NCBI GenBank assembly: GCA_040877545.1
Contig: JBBDNN010000107.1
Span: forward strand, 1 to 9,688
DNA from: Gracilimonas sp040877545
Lineage (GTDB): Bacteria > Bacteroidota > Rhodothermia > Balneolales > Balneolaceae
Direction: 5' to 3'
Length of the DNA stretch: 9,688 bases
Shown: one piece after another, positions 1 to 6,118 of the stretch
How the letters are laid out: each line of letters opens with the position of its first letter
How positions within the stretch are numbered: position 1 is the stretch's first letter
Notes under the pieces: generated by a model
Database searches by the model: none
The model's input: the letters and a program-made list of their open reading frames with translations, nothing else
What the model was told of the DNA's origin: nothing
Made by a program: the position numbers and the translations under genes

Positions 1-2
1 CC

Positions 3-599
3 TTGCTTGAACTGCATCATATAGTACCAAGAGCTGAAGGAGGTTCGAATGATCCTCATAACCTTCTACTGGTTTGTAAAAATTGTCATGGTTTAATTGA
101 AGCTGGGGATATTTCTTTAGAAGAGGTCATTAAGAAAAAACAATCATTAGGGGCTATGATTCACCAAATGCCGAAAAGAGATGATCACAGGGGGAATAAT
201 GTAAACATTAGCGGCAGTGTGAATTCGAGCATAGTTGCGAATAATCTAACCATTAATAATGGTGCAAAATCGACTAAAAAAGATCACCCAAAGGGGTCTA
301 TTGGAGCAAACTTGGATAAGAAAAATTATATCCAACATTTAGTTAGCAGATATTATGAATACCGAAAAGCCGATAACAGTTATGGTGCCAAGAGACCTTT
401 TCATCATGGTGCCATACACAGAAATATTGAGTCTAAATTTAAAGCTAAGACCTACTTTGTTCCAGAGGAAAGGTTTGAAGATCTTGCCATGTACTTGAAA
501 GGCAGAATAAACGCTACAATTCAAGGGAAAAGAAACAAGTCAAATGGAATCAAGAATTATAGCACTTTTGAGGAGTACATTGATGAGTTATATACTTGA
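3..599 (+). CDS. HNH endonuclease, 5'-truncated by window edge
   Basis: The frame is open at the left edge, so the true N-terminus lies outside. The visible first residues LELHHIVPR, then GG, an Asn-Leu-Leu-Leu pair of strands and C25-x2-C28-H29, form an HNH/beta-beta-alpha-metal nuclease signature: the HH pair supplies the catalytic His, and the Cys pair probably helps hold a structural zinc. By family knowledge it would cut DNA. After the nuclease comes a short stretch rich in Asn, Ile, Ser and Val (about residues 65-88, NNVNISGSVNSSIVANNLTI) that looks like a small beta-strand repeat of the kind used as a linker or oligomer module in effector proteins. The basic C-terminal 110 residues are unrecognised. 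A 45-nt gap separates it from the next gene on the same strand, so co-transcription is plausible. The family is well supported; the biological role (defence, restriction or mobile-element nuclease) is inference. Confidence 0.8.
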   Translation: MLELHHIVPRAEGGSNDPHNLLLVCKNCHGLIEAGDISLEEVIKKKQSLGAMIHQMPKRDDHRGNNVNISGSVNSSIVANNLTINNGAKSTKKDHPKGSIGANLDKKNYIQHLVSRYYEYRKADNSYGAKRPFHHGAIHRNIESKFKAKTYFVPEERFEDLAMYLKGRINATIQGKRNKSNGIKNYSTFEEYIDELYT

Positions 600-644
600 T
601 CTTCAAATCAAACCAATTTCATCAATTGTAAAATACCTCTCGAT

Positions 645-1622
645 ATGAAAGACTACTTAGAACCTGACAAAAGGTGGGAAGATTATGAAATTAATGGTCA
701 AGAAGATTACATAGAAAAAGTAGTTATAGGAGGCTATTTCCACGAAAAAGTTCCTGATGATGTGGTTAGCGCTTACAATACTGCGGAATATCTGATGGCG
801 CATGCATATTTTCATTGGGAAATGTTTGATGAAGCTCTGAAAAAGTGCCTTTTTACTTTAGAAATGGCAATCAAACTAAAGGCACAGGAAAAAGGCATTG
901 CTTTAAAAGCAAAAAATAAGAAGGGAAAAAAGCATGACCGAAGACTTGTTGATATTATTGATGATGTTTGTGATGAGGTATATTTAAATAATCTTAAAAT
1001 ATATCTAAATAAAGCCAGAGGACTTAGAAACCACTTTGCACATCCAATCGGGCACCACTTTTCTGGCCCACATGGTGCCTCTACTTATATTATGCATATT
1101 GTAAATGTGCTAAATAAGCTATTCAAAACAGATGAATGGCACAAAGAATATGCAGAAAAAACCGAGACGATAGAAAAGCAGCTTAATACGCTAACCAAAA
1201 AGGTACTTAAAGTTGAAGCTGCTAACCCTGCATTTTTGATTTCAAGGATTCACAGATTTGAACTCGTAGATGATAAATTAATATTAAGCGTCATTCCTGT
1301 TCTTGATAAATATGAAGTTTCAGATAAGAGTTTCACAGGTGATCAAGTTAAAGTCTATTCTGTCTTTGATTTTCAGATTAACGAAAATGAGATATCTGGA
1401 ATAATAACAAATGGAGTGAAAATCAAGATATCAGTTACTAACCACCGGGAGAATCAAAGAGCATTATTTGACTACCTGGATTATCAAAAGCAGCTTTCCG
1501 ATGAACAATCTTTAGTCCAAAAGAAATCTCTCGAATATATTACTACAGTAAGAATGGCAAAAGCAGAGTACTTGTATTGGAAAAGCACTTTGGGTGAGGT
1601 TATTCCACAAAGGAAATCATGA
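645..1622 (+). CDS. HEPN-like protein, 325 aa
   Basis: The N-terminal half is helical and contains R128-N-H-F-A-H133, the R-x4-H motif of HEPN domains, within the string ARGLRNHFAHP. In HEPN proteins this Arg/His pair forms a metal-independent RNase site in dimers, typical of toxins, Abi proteins and CRISPR effectors. A Lys-rich segment at residues 79-100 precedes the motif and could bind nucleic acid. From about residue 150 there is a helix with coiled-coil character (about 150-180) and then a beta-rich unrecognised domain ending near residue 270, followed by a final helical tail. No signal peptide or membrane segment is seen. It lies 45 nt after the HNH gene and 85 nt before the HipA-like kinase on the same strand. 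RNase activity is not certain, since some HEPN domains are non-catalytic sensors or substrate binders. The fold call rests mainly on the motif. Confidence 0.68.
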   Translation: MKDYLEPDKRWEDYEINGQEDYIEKVVIGGYFHEKVPDDVVSAYNTAEYLMAHAYFHWEMFDEALKKCLFTLEMAIKLKAQEKGIALKAKNKKGKKHDRRLVDIIDDVCDEVYLNNLKIYLNKARGLRNHFAHPIGHHFSGPHGASTYIMHIVNVLNKLFKTDEWHKEYAEKTETIEKQLNTLTKKVLKVEAANPAFLISRIHRFELVDDKLILSVIPVLDKYEVSDKSFTGDQVKVYSVFDFQINENEISGIITNGVKIKISVTNHRENQRALFDYLDYQKQLSDEQSLVQKKSLEYITTVRMAKAEYLYWKSTLGEVIPQRKS

Positions 1623-1707
1623 TATTTTTTGGTATATGATTTTGTTCAAATATATAAAAAGCGAGAACTTGCAGTTCAGTAGCAATTAATACATATCACA
1701 TCTACTA

Positions 1708-2715
1708 ATGAAAGGAATCCGCAAGGAAAAAATTTTAGAATACTCAGGACTGCTTCAAAACCTTGACGGACTTGTGCCTTACTTGAGAGAAGGGTTTGTT
1801 TATGTTGAAAAGAATCAGCCATTGACCGGAGATGCTCCTAAACTTTTCATTCGTGAATATGACTATGGTGTTGCTCCTAAAAGGAGTCCACAAAAATGGC
1901 CTGCTTATATTGCCAAAGTTGGCCATAAATGGTATCCGGTTGAATCCATCATGGAGCAGCTCCTAACAGATCTGGGGAAATTGTACGGTCTCAACATTGC
2001 GGACTCTAAATTGGCAATAGCATCAGGTCAATTAAGATTTTTGAGCAAATACTTTCTCAAAAAAGATGAACGACTAATGCACGGTGCTGAAATTTATGCG
2101 GCTAATCTAAATGAAGATATTGGTTTTGTAGAAGAAATTGAGGATAACAAGCTTTCGCCCCAGTTTTTCACGCTCTCATTTACCTTTGAGGCTTTTAAGA
2201 ATTCATTTCCTGATCAATACGAAAACCTGTTCTGCGACCTTTTGGAAATGTTAACTTTTGATGCAATTACAGGAAATAACGACCGGCATTTTTATAATTG
2301 GGGTGTAATTACTGACATTCAAAATGTAAAATTACCAAAGTTTGCTCCCATCTATGATACTGCAAGGGCTTTATTTTGGAATTTTCCAGACGATAAAATT
2401 GATAATATTACCCAAAATGATGAAATGGCAAATATCCAGATTGAAAAGTACGGAAAGAACTCAAAACCTAAAATGGGAATTGAGGATCGAAACAATCCTA
2501 ACCATTTTAAGTTTATTGAAGAAGCCTATATTCGTTTTCCAGAATATGCACATTGTATCACAAAAGTGATAAAAAATTCATTGGAAGCGGATGAAACTAA
2601 ACTAATTGACAAAGAGTATCGTTACTTATTAAGTAACGATAGAAGAAAGTTAATCAAAGATTGCTTAAATTATCGAGAGGATAAGCTGTCTCAAATAGCT
2701 GAAAAACATGACTAA
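1708..2715 (+). CDS. HipA-like Ser/Thr kinase (HipT-type, lacks N-terminal domain)
   Basis: The protein carries the core of a HipA-family kinase. AYIAK70VG supplies the ATP-anchoring Lys. A Glu in the following helix (E79 or E83) would pair with it. GNND192RHFYN197 matches the D-x4-N catalytic loop, and PIYD217 matches the metal-binding Asp position (DFG equivalent). HipA kinases phosphorylate protein targets such as aminoacyl-tRNA synthetases and arrest growth. At 335 aa it is about 100 residues shorter than E. coli HipA (about 440 aa), and what is missing is the N-terminal subdomain. A separate small protein resembling that subdomain is encoded immediately downstream with an 8-nt overlap, so the two are probably translationally coupled and interact. 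No HipB-like DNA-binding antitoxin lies upstream; the preceding gene is a HEPN-like protein. The kinase call is strong. The target, and the toxin role rather than another signalling role, are inference. Confidence 0.85.
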   Translation: MKGIRKEKILEYSGLLQNLDGLVPYLREGFVYVEKNQPLTGDAPKLFIREYDYGVAPKRSPQKWPAYIAKVGHKWYPVESIMEQLLTDLGKLYGLNIADSKLAIASGQLRFLSKYFLKKDERLMHGAEIYAANLNEDIGFVEEIEDNKLSPQFFTLSFTFEAFKNSFPDQYENLFCDLLEMLTFDAITGNNDRHFYNWGVITDIQNVKLPKFAPIYDTARALFWNFPDDKIDNITQNDEMANIQIEKYGKNSKPKMGIEDRNNPNHFKFIEEAYIRFPEYAHCITKVIKNSLEADETKLIDKEYRYLLSNDRRKLIKDCLNYREDKLSQIAEKHD

Positions 2716-3103
2716 GCTACTCAAAAAAATAAAATCATTTATTCCTCAAGGTCTGGAGAATTCAACGGTTAAAGAGGATGAATATGCTCATTTTACCATC
2801 TCTTATAAAGACTTGGAAATTGGAAGCCTTGAACTAAAAGATGGCTTATGGCATTTTGCATACTCTGATGAGTTTAAAGAGCAAAACCAAATTCCACCAC
2901 TTCCAGACTTTCCAGATGTACAAAAAGTGTACACTAAGGATGAACTCTGGCCATTTTTCATTATTCGGATTCCAAGTTTGAAACAACCAAAAGTTCAGAA
3001 AATCATCTCTAAAGAAGACATTGATTCTACCAGTCAGGTTGAGTTACTAAAGCGATTTGGTGAGAAAAGTATTTCCAATCCATTCCAGCTAAAGTTTGGG
3101 TGA
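2708..3103 (+). CDS. HipA N-terminal-domain-like small protein (HipS-like)
   Basis: This 131-aa protein resembles the detached N-terminal subdomain of HipA. A strand pair (IGSLELKDGLWHFAYSDEF, about residues 36-54) corresponds to the 'G.L....G.w.F.Y...' pattern. It is followed by a Pro-rich turn (IPPLPDFP) and a segment ELWPFFIIRIPS that fits the end of HipA_N-type domains, then a helical tail ending SNPFQLKFG. In the three-gene HipBST system, HipS is such a detached domain and neutralises the HipT kinase. By analogy this protein may be the antitoxin or a regulatory subunit of the upstream kinase. Its ATG overlaps the kinase stop (ATGACTAA), which points to coupled expression. The order kinase-then-small-protein is the reverse of hipB-hipS-hipT as described in E. 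coli. Family assignment is by motif memory, not by search. Confidence 0.65.
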   Translation: MTKLLKKIKSFIPQGLENSTVKEDEYAHFTISYKDLEIGSLELKDGLWHFAYSDEFKEQNQIPPLPDFPDVQKVYTKDELWPFFIIRIPSLKQPKVQKIISKEDIDSTSQVELLKRFGEKSISNPFQLKFG

Positions 3104-3117
3104 TTTAGTAAAAGCAT

Positions 3118-3135
3118 AAAGATCACTATATCTTT
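3118..3135 (+). terminator. weak candidate terminator after the HipS-like gene
   Basis: A 6-bp AT-rich stem (AAAGAT / ATCTTT) with a 6-nt loop lies 15 nt past the stop at 3103 and runs into four T residues. The stem is weak and overlaps a repeat shared with 5302-5349, so it may not be functional. Confidence 0.25.
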
Positions 3136-3181
3136 TAGCCAGCTTAAACTCCTTATCAAAAGGCAATCCAAGACTTGATAC
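3134..3181 (+). repeat. 48-bp direct repeat, copy 1
   Basis: This segment matches 5302-5349 in the same orientation at 43 of 48 positions, without gaps. The two copies flank the restriction remnant and the three-gene HEPN cassette, 2168 bp apart. Confidence 0.8.
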
Positions 3182-3286
3182 AATCTCCGGAGCCGCTAAA
3201 GCCATGCAAATAACTACTCAAACCAAATAACACTCATAGCGAAGCCTTAAGAGTCTGAGTATAGATATTGTTCAAACATTTTTCGA

Positions 3287-3457
3287 TCAACGGATCTGCT
3301 CCAAAAGCTTATCCAATTCATGTTTTCCAAAAGATCGGCGCGTCAATTTTGTATCAAAAAGAAAATCTTGTCCTGTAAAGGGCTGCTTAACCAAGTAATC
3401 GTTCTTATGGGGCCCATGAAAGGCTGCTTTTATACTTAGTAGCGCAATATTTATGGT
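3287..3457 (-). pseudogene. unidentified C-terminal gene remnant
   Basis: A minus-strand frame is open from about 3493 down to a TGA at 3287-3289. It encodes about 57 residues of ordinary composition (including AAFHGPHKNDYLVKQPF and TRRSFGKHELDKLLEQIR) that look like the end of a soluble protein. The upper part (beyond about 3457) runs antisense to the restriction-subunit remnant, so the junction lies near 3450-3457. No family is recognised and there is no start codon with a sensible context. The protein-like composition is the only evidence that it was coding. Confidence 0.35.
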
Positions 3458-3654
3458 CGTTTTCTTGGTGACAACGGAGATAAGAAGCTGTACTTAGAAA
3501 CCAAAGGATCACTCTTCAGTGATGCCATAAGAGTCACTGAAAAAGCCAAAATCGACTGTGGAAGTGAACACTTCAAAGCACTTGAGTTTTGTGTAGCCTA
3601 CGAAGTAGCCGATGAATTTGACCGGTTTTTGGATGTGGCTGAGAAGTCACTACT
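3443..3654 (+). pseudogene. type III restriction endonuclease (Res) C-terminal remnant
   Basis: A plus-strand frame, open from a TAG at 3440-3442, reads YGRFLGDNGDKKLYLETKGS, then a spaced R..EKAKIDCG..HFKALEF and VAYEVADEFDRFL. The order 'LYLETKGS ... E..KI.CG..HF.AL ... V.Y.VA' matches the C-terminal nuclease region of type III Res subunits, where E-x-K (ETK) is part of the PD-(D/E)xK active site. Only about 70 residues of a subunit normally near 900-1000 aa remain, with no start codon, helicase motifs or Mod partner. The frame then runs into the antisense of the HEPN gene stop at 3655, which marks the breakpoint. The piece is a leftover of a replaced restriction-modification locus. Family assignment is from motif memory. 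Confidence 0.6.
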
Positions 3655-4185
3655 TTATTCAGTCCCAATATATTCCCGCAAGTTTATATCGGGCTCCATC
3701 GAACCTACACTAAAAGTGTATGAAACTTTTTTACCCCGAAATGTATCAACTACTTTAATAGCTTCGATGATACATTCTTGTAGTTCGGATGGTATTTCTT
3801 CAATTCTATAAGCTGATGGATTTGTATCCTTGAGATGAGCTATGAATTCATTTCTTTCGTTTTTTAAATGACTGATTCTATCTCTGAAGTTTATAACTGC
3901 ATTTTTCCAATCAACTATATTATCAGCATATTTGGAAGATTTACCTCCATGTTTGGTGATTTCTCGAAATAATTTAGCTCCTTGACCTTTCTCATCTAAA
4001 CGTGTCAATCTTAATACAATATCTCTCACTAAACATTTAGTCATTATCAACAATCCGACAAATTGATGCCTATTAATCTCTTTTGAGTTGAATAGGTTTG
4101 GTCTTGATTTAAATACGTAGTAGGCGATCAGTATCCACAATACTTCATCTTGAGCTCTATCGATTAATTTATTGATGTCTTTCAT
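3655..4185 (-). CDS. HEPN / AbiU2-like protein, 176 aa
   Basis: An all-helical small protein with R111-N-E-F-I-A-H117, an R-x5-H HEPN signature in the context LKNERNEFIAHLKD, close in style to the AbiU2 and related abortive-infection HEPN domains. Such proteins usually act as dimeric RNases that cut tRNA or mRNA, or as toxin halves of toxin-antitoxin pairs. No membrane segment or signal is seen, although residues 12-25 are hydrophobic and probably form a buried helix. Its ATG overlaps the stop of the upstream membrane-protein gene by four bases (ATGA), so it is the last gene of a three-gene operon. The last codons abut the type III Res remnant. No terminator is visible downstream. HEPN is well supported by the motif and size; RNase activity and target are inferred. 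Confidence 0.7.
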   Translation of the reverse strand: MKDINKLIDRAQDEVLWILIAYYVFKSRPNLFNSKEINRHQFVGLLIMTKCLVRDIVLRLTRLDEKGQGAKLFREITKHGGKSSKYADNIVDWKNAVINFRDRISHLKNERNEFIAHLKDTNPSAYRIEEIPSELQECIIEAIKVVDTFRGKKVSYTFSVGSMEPDINLREYIGTE

Positions 4186-4592
4186 TGCGGTGTTTTTTCT
4201 TTAATTATGTTCTTCTTTGCACTATAAAGTTGAAATGAAGTTACAAGAAGGCGTATAAAACCAAGAAAAAATAATAGTTGGATGATCATGAAAGTAGCCA
4301 TTATTGGATCGTAAGTATAATATTCATAATAATTCCCAAACCAATAGTCATGAATATTAGAAATAGACCTATATGTTGTATTGAAGTGAATAGCTAACAT
4401 TAAAATTGAAAAAACCAGTAATGGAATTACTTTTGTATATAAAATAATTTTTATTTGCTCTATTCTATCATCATTCTCTTCATGGAGACCTGGTTTTAGC
4501 TCTTTTGCACCATTTATTTCTGAGTACCATAATGAATATAATACCGTGAAAGCGGTGAAAAGGAGGGCTACAGAATTAAGTATTGCATCCAT
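4182..4592 (-). CDS. three-helix membrane protein, 136 aa
   Basis: Hydrophobic segments at about residues 5-23, 50-69 and 97-118 predict three transmembrane helices. A charged loop (about 25-49, rich in Glu, Asp and Lys) and an aromatic-rich loop with repeated Tyr (about 80-95) separate them, and the tail is basic (KKNIIKEK). I recognise no family. Its start codon directly follows the stop of the 191-aa gene (stop ends at 4593, ATG starts at 4592), and its end overlaps the HEPN gene by four bases, so the three proteins are probably made in fixed ratio. In abortive-infection modules a small membrane protein often acts as the killing effector or as an anchor for the sensor. That role is inference from context only. 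Confidence 0.7.
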   Translation of the reverse strand: MDAILNSVALLFTAFTVLYSLWYSEINGAKELKPGLHEENDDRIEQIKIILYTKVIPLLVFSILMLAIHFNTTYRSISNIHDYWFGNYYEYYTYDPIMATFMIIQLLFFLGFIRLLVTSFQLYSAKKNIIKEKTPQ

Positions 4593-5168
4593 TTATACCC
4601 CCAATTCTTTTTTTATGGCATTATAAGATGACTTTTTGATTTCATAATATGAACCTGAGTTTGATACTAAACTTATTTGTAATAATGTACCATCTATTTT
4701 GGCAAGCATTAGGTTTAATGATTCTAAGATGCTTTTGTTACCAATAATGACGAAGTAAGGGTCATTATCTTTAGCCCCAGATTTTTGTTTTGCTTTTTTA
4801 ATAGTCGACTTTAGACTTATTTCAATAGATTTATTTAGTTCATATTGAAACTTCGAAAGTACTGTTCTATGCAGAGATCTACTTCTTGATATAGTAGTTT
4901 GAAATAATCTCGTGATCGTCTGATCATCAGGAATACCGCCTTGAAATACATGTTTTAGAAGTAAAAACAGTCTGTATTCATGTATATCTGAGCCTCGAGT
5001 AAATACTTTTCTACCTAAAAACATTTCTATGTACTCTTCCATAGAAGCTTTTGCATATTTTGATAGCTTAGTATCTAATTGATCATGCTTGCACTCAAGA
5101 ATTTCTGATAACTGATCTTTGTCCTCTGTGGATAATTCAAACTCAAACTCTACTTTTACCTTGGCCAT
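4593..5168 (-). CDS. uncharacterised 191-aa soluble protein, first gene of HEPN operon
   Basis: The protein begins with a short charged beta strand (KVKVEFEFELS) and a helical charged region. A central helical block follows (about residues 55-125, EYRLFLLLKHVFQGGIPDDQTITRLFQTT followed by RSRSLHRTVLSKFQYEL) that has the look of a winged-helix or other helical DNA-binding fold, though I cannot name it. Then come a Lys-rich helix and a C-terminal alpha/beta part (YFVIIGNKSILESLNLMLAKI). There are no membrane helices, catalytic motifs or signal peptide. It leads the operon, with the membrane-protein gene abutting its stop, and the sequence upstream holds repeats that could be operators. A sensor, regulator or antitoxin role is possible. 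The gene is real by length, composition and tight packing. Confidence 0.7.
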   Translation of the reverse strand: MAKVKVEFEFELSTEDKDQLSEILECKHDQLDTKLSKYAKASMEEYIEMFLGRKVFTRGSDIHEYRLFLLLKHVFQGGIPDDQTITRLFQTTISRSRSLHRTVLSKFQYELNKSIEISLKSTIKKAKQKSGAKDNDPYFVIIGNKSILESLNLMLAKIDGTLLQISLVSNSGSYYEIKKSSYNAIKKELGV

Positions 5169-5248
5169 TGACTTTAATTTAATTACTGAAAGTCAGAAGT
5201 ATAATAAAATCATTGAACTATTTAGTGATCAGTTTTAATGTATATAAC

Positions 5249-5291
5249 TTATATCAATCGTTATATCACCTCTTTAAGTTAACATTAACTT
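5249..5291 (-). promoter_or_regulatory. candidate operator region of the HEPN operon
   Basis: About 80-125 bp upstream of the 191-aa gene there are two exact TTATATC copies (5249-5255 and 5261-5267, 12 bp apart, close to one helical turn). There is also a perfect inverted repeat AAGTTAA-CA-TTAACTT at 5276-5291. The spacing suits a dimeric repressor. The region is very AT-rich, so chance is a real alternative. No convincing Bacteroidota promoter consensus could be fixed. Confidence 0.3.
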
Positions 5292-5295
5292 TTAG

Positions 5296-5380
5296 CTACT
5301 CTTTAGCCAACTCAAACTCCTTATCAAAAGTCAATCCGAGACTCGATACCTGCGTTAAAATAAATTGCAGCTGATCATAT
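5296..5380 (-). pseudogene. protein tail remnant (SSLGLTFDKEF)
   Basis: A minus-strand frame reads LLYDQLQFILTQ, then VSSLGLTFDKEFELAKE and a TAG at 5296-5298. The last part matches the remnant at 3089-3213. Only about 28 coding-like residues remain, and the terminator hairpin of the glycosylase operon interrupts further extension. The parent family is not recognised. Confidence 0.4.
5302..5349 (+). repeat. 48-bp direct repeat, copy 2
   Basis: Second copy of the repeat at 3134-3181. Both copies lie in minus-strand coding-like tails, so the repeat is residual paralogous gene sequence and not a classical transposon end. Confidence 0.8.
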
Positions 5381-5381
5381 A

Positions 5382-5405
5382 AAAGACAGAAGCTCTTCTG
5401 TTTTT
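5382..5405 (-). terminator. hairpin terminator of the glycosylase operon
   Basis: A 6-bp core stem ACAGAA / TTCTGT with a GCTC loop (5386-5401) is extended by A:T pairs on both sides. It begins within 10 nt of the HhH-GPD stop codon at 5408. Read on the minus strand it is followed by a T-rich run (CTTTTAT). Read on the plus strand it ends in TTTTTT, so it may work in both directions. Confidence 0.65.
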
Positions 5406-5407
5406 TC

Positions 5408-6016
5408 TTAAGACATGTATTTCCATATTTCTTTATCAAGTTGTGACCGAGGAATATTTATTAAATCCGCCGCATACTCAACAACTCTTTTTGTGTTGTG
5501 GTAATTATTAGCCTCAATTCCAGCCATTGATACGAATGTATAGATATGTCTGTCAACAGCTACGGTGTCAAAATCAAGAAGCTTTAAAAGATAATCTACC
5601 GTTTTTGGGCCAATTCCTTTTAAAGATAAGAGCTGTTCTCTGTTGGTTCGTATTCTCAAATGAACCTTAAGTTCAGAAGTAGAATTAATAATTTCATTAT
5701 TAAAGTGATGAATAAGCCTCAGTATTCTATCAAGTTTAGTGTGGTGATTCCAATTAATGAGGTTGCTAAGGCCATGAACTTCTATTAACTCACAAAAATC
5801 ATTCAGTGACTTTTGATGGGGATAATTTGTCAATAAAGAATCTACTCGAGGTAATACAACATTTCTGTAATTTAAACCAGATTGCAGTACTACATCTGTT
5901 ATTAAAGCTCCAAAGTGGTCATATTCGTAATGATGATACGGTTCATAGCTGTTCGTTACTAACTGGTTATCTAAAATGAAATTTGCGAGTTTTCTTGAGT
6001 TAATTGCGAAATTCAT
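5408..6016 (-). CDS. HhH-GPD superfamily DNA glycosylase/AP lyase-like protein (OGG-like)
   Basis: Residues 128-160 give the helix-hairpin-helix and catalytic pair of endonuclease III/OGG enzymes: LKGIGPK138T for the hairpin with the Lys nucleophile, and VAVD155RHIY for the catalytic Asp. The Lys means a bifunctional glycosylase/lyase chemistry is possible. The C-terminal four-Cys iron-sulfur loop of EndoIII is absent, and the length (202 aa) is that of compact family members. A helical N-terminal domain with several His and Tyr residues precedes the core. Its ATG overlaps the stop of the queC remnant by four bases (ATGA), so it was the last gene of the QueC-like operon and is followed directly by a terminator. 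QueC-like plus OGG-like genes occur together as accessory genes in type IV CBASS. Here it may process a modified base or conjugate and not act as a housekeeping repair enzyme. Its expression may now depend on the IS element upstream. Confidence 0.85.
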   Translation of the reverse strand: MNFAINSRKLANFILDNQLVTNSYEPYHHYEYDHFGALITDVVLQSGLNYRNVVLPRVDSLLTNYPHQKSLNDFCELIEVHGLSNLINWNHHTKLDRILRLIHHFNNEIINSTSELKVHLRIRTNREQLLSLKGIGPKTVDYLLKLLDFDTVAVDRHIYTFVSMAGIEANNYHNTKRVVEYAADLINIPRSQLDKEIWKYMS

Positions 6017-6071
6017 TCAGCTGATATTTTATTTAAAGCATCTAATCTATCAACACAATTTGGGCAGGCAC
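6013..6071 (-). pseudogene. queC-like gene, 3' fragment left after IS insertion
   Basis: Downstream of the IS end the frame reads DSACPNCVDRLDALNKISAE and a TGA. The C-x2-C-x2-R arrangement with a short helix after it resembles the end of QueC-type zinc knuckles (CxxC..R). The fragment overlaps the glycosylase ATG in the way expected for an original operon gene. An open frame continues upstream into the IS to 6219, but that part is transposon sequence. About 130 codons between this and the 5' fragment are missing, judged from the usual QueC length of about 220 aa. Confidence 0.65.
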
Positions 6072-6110
6072 TGTCAGCTTCCCCAAAAACTGGACCGATT
6101 AAAAGTAGAA
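6072..6110 (+). repeat. IS terminal inverted repeat (orfB side)
   Basis: Starts TGTCAGCTTCCC, identical for 12 bp to the inverse of the other end, then imperfectly similar with one gap up to a shared GTAGAA. The pairing extends one base outward (C6071 with G7250), so the boundary could be one base further out. Confidence 0.85.
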
Positions 6111-6118
6111 TATTTGGG

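Larger units (their letters stand above)
3089..3213 (-). pseudogene. protein tail remnant (SSLGLPFDKEF)
   Basis: A minus-strand frame reads ...ALAAPEIVSSLGLPFDKEFKLAKRYSDLYAFTK and ends at a TAG inside the HipS-like gene. The core VSSLGLxFDKEFxLAK is found again on the minus strand at 5296-5380, with three of five nucleotide differences synonymous. This indicates that the stretch once encoded protein. Sequence on either side of the core does not match between copies. I do not recognise the parent family. There is no plausible complete gene here. Confidence 0.45.

Noticed and set aside
3629..3811. A 60-aa plus-strand frame starting MDVAEKSLLYS
   Set aside because: The first residues are the end of the restriction remnant and the rest is antisense of the HEPN gene.
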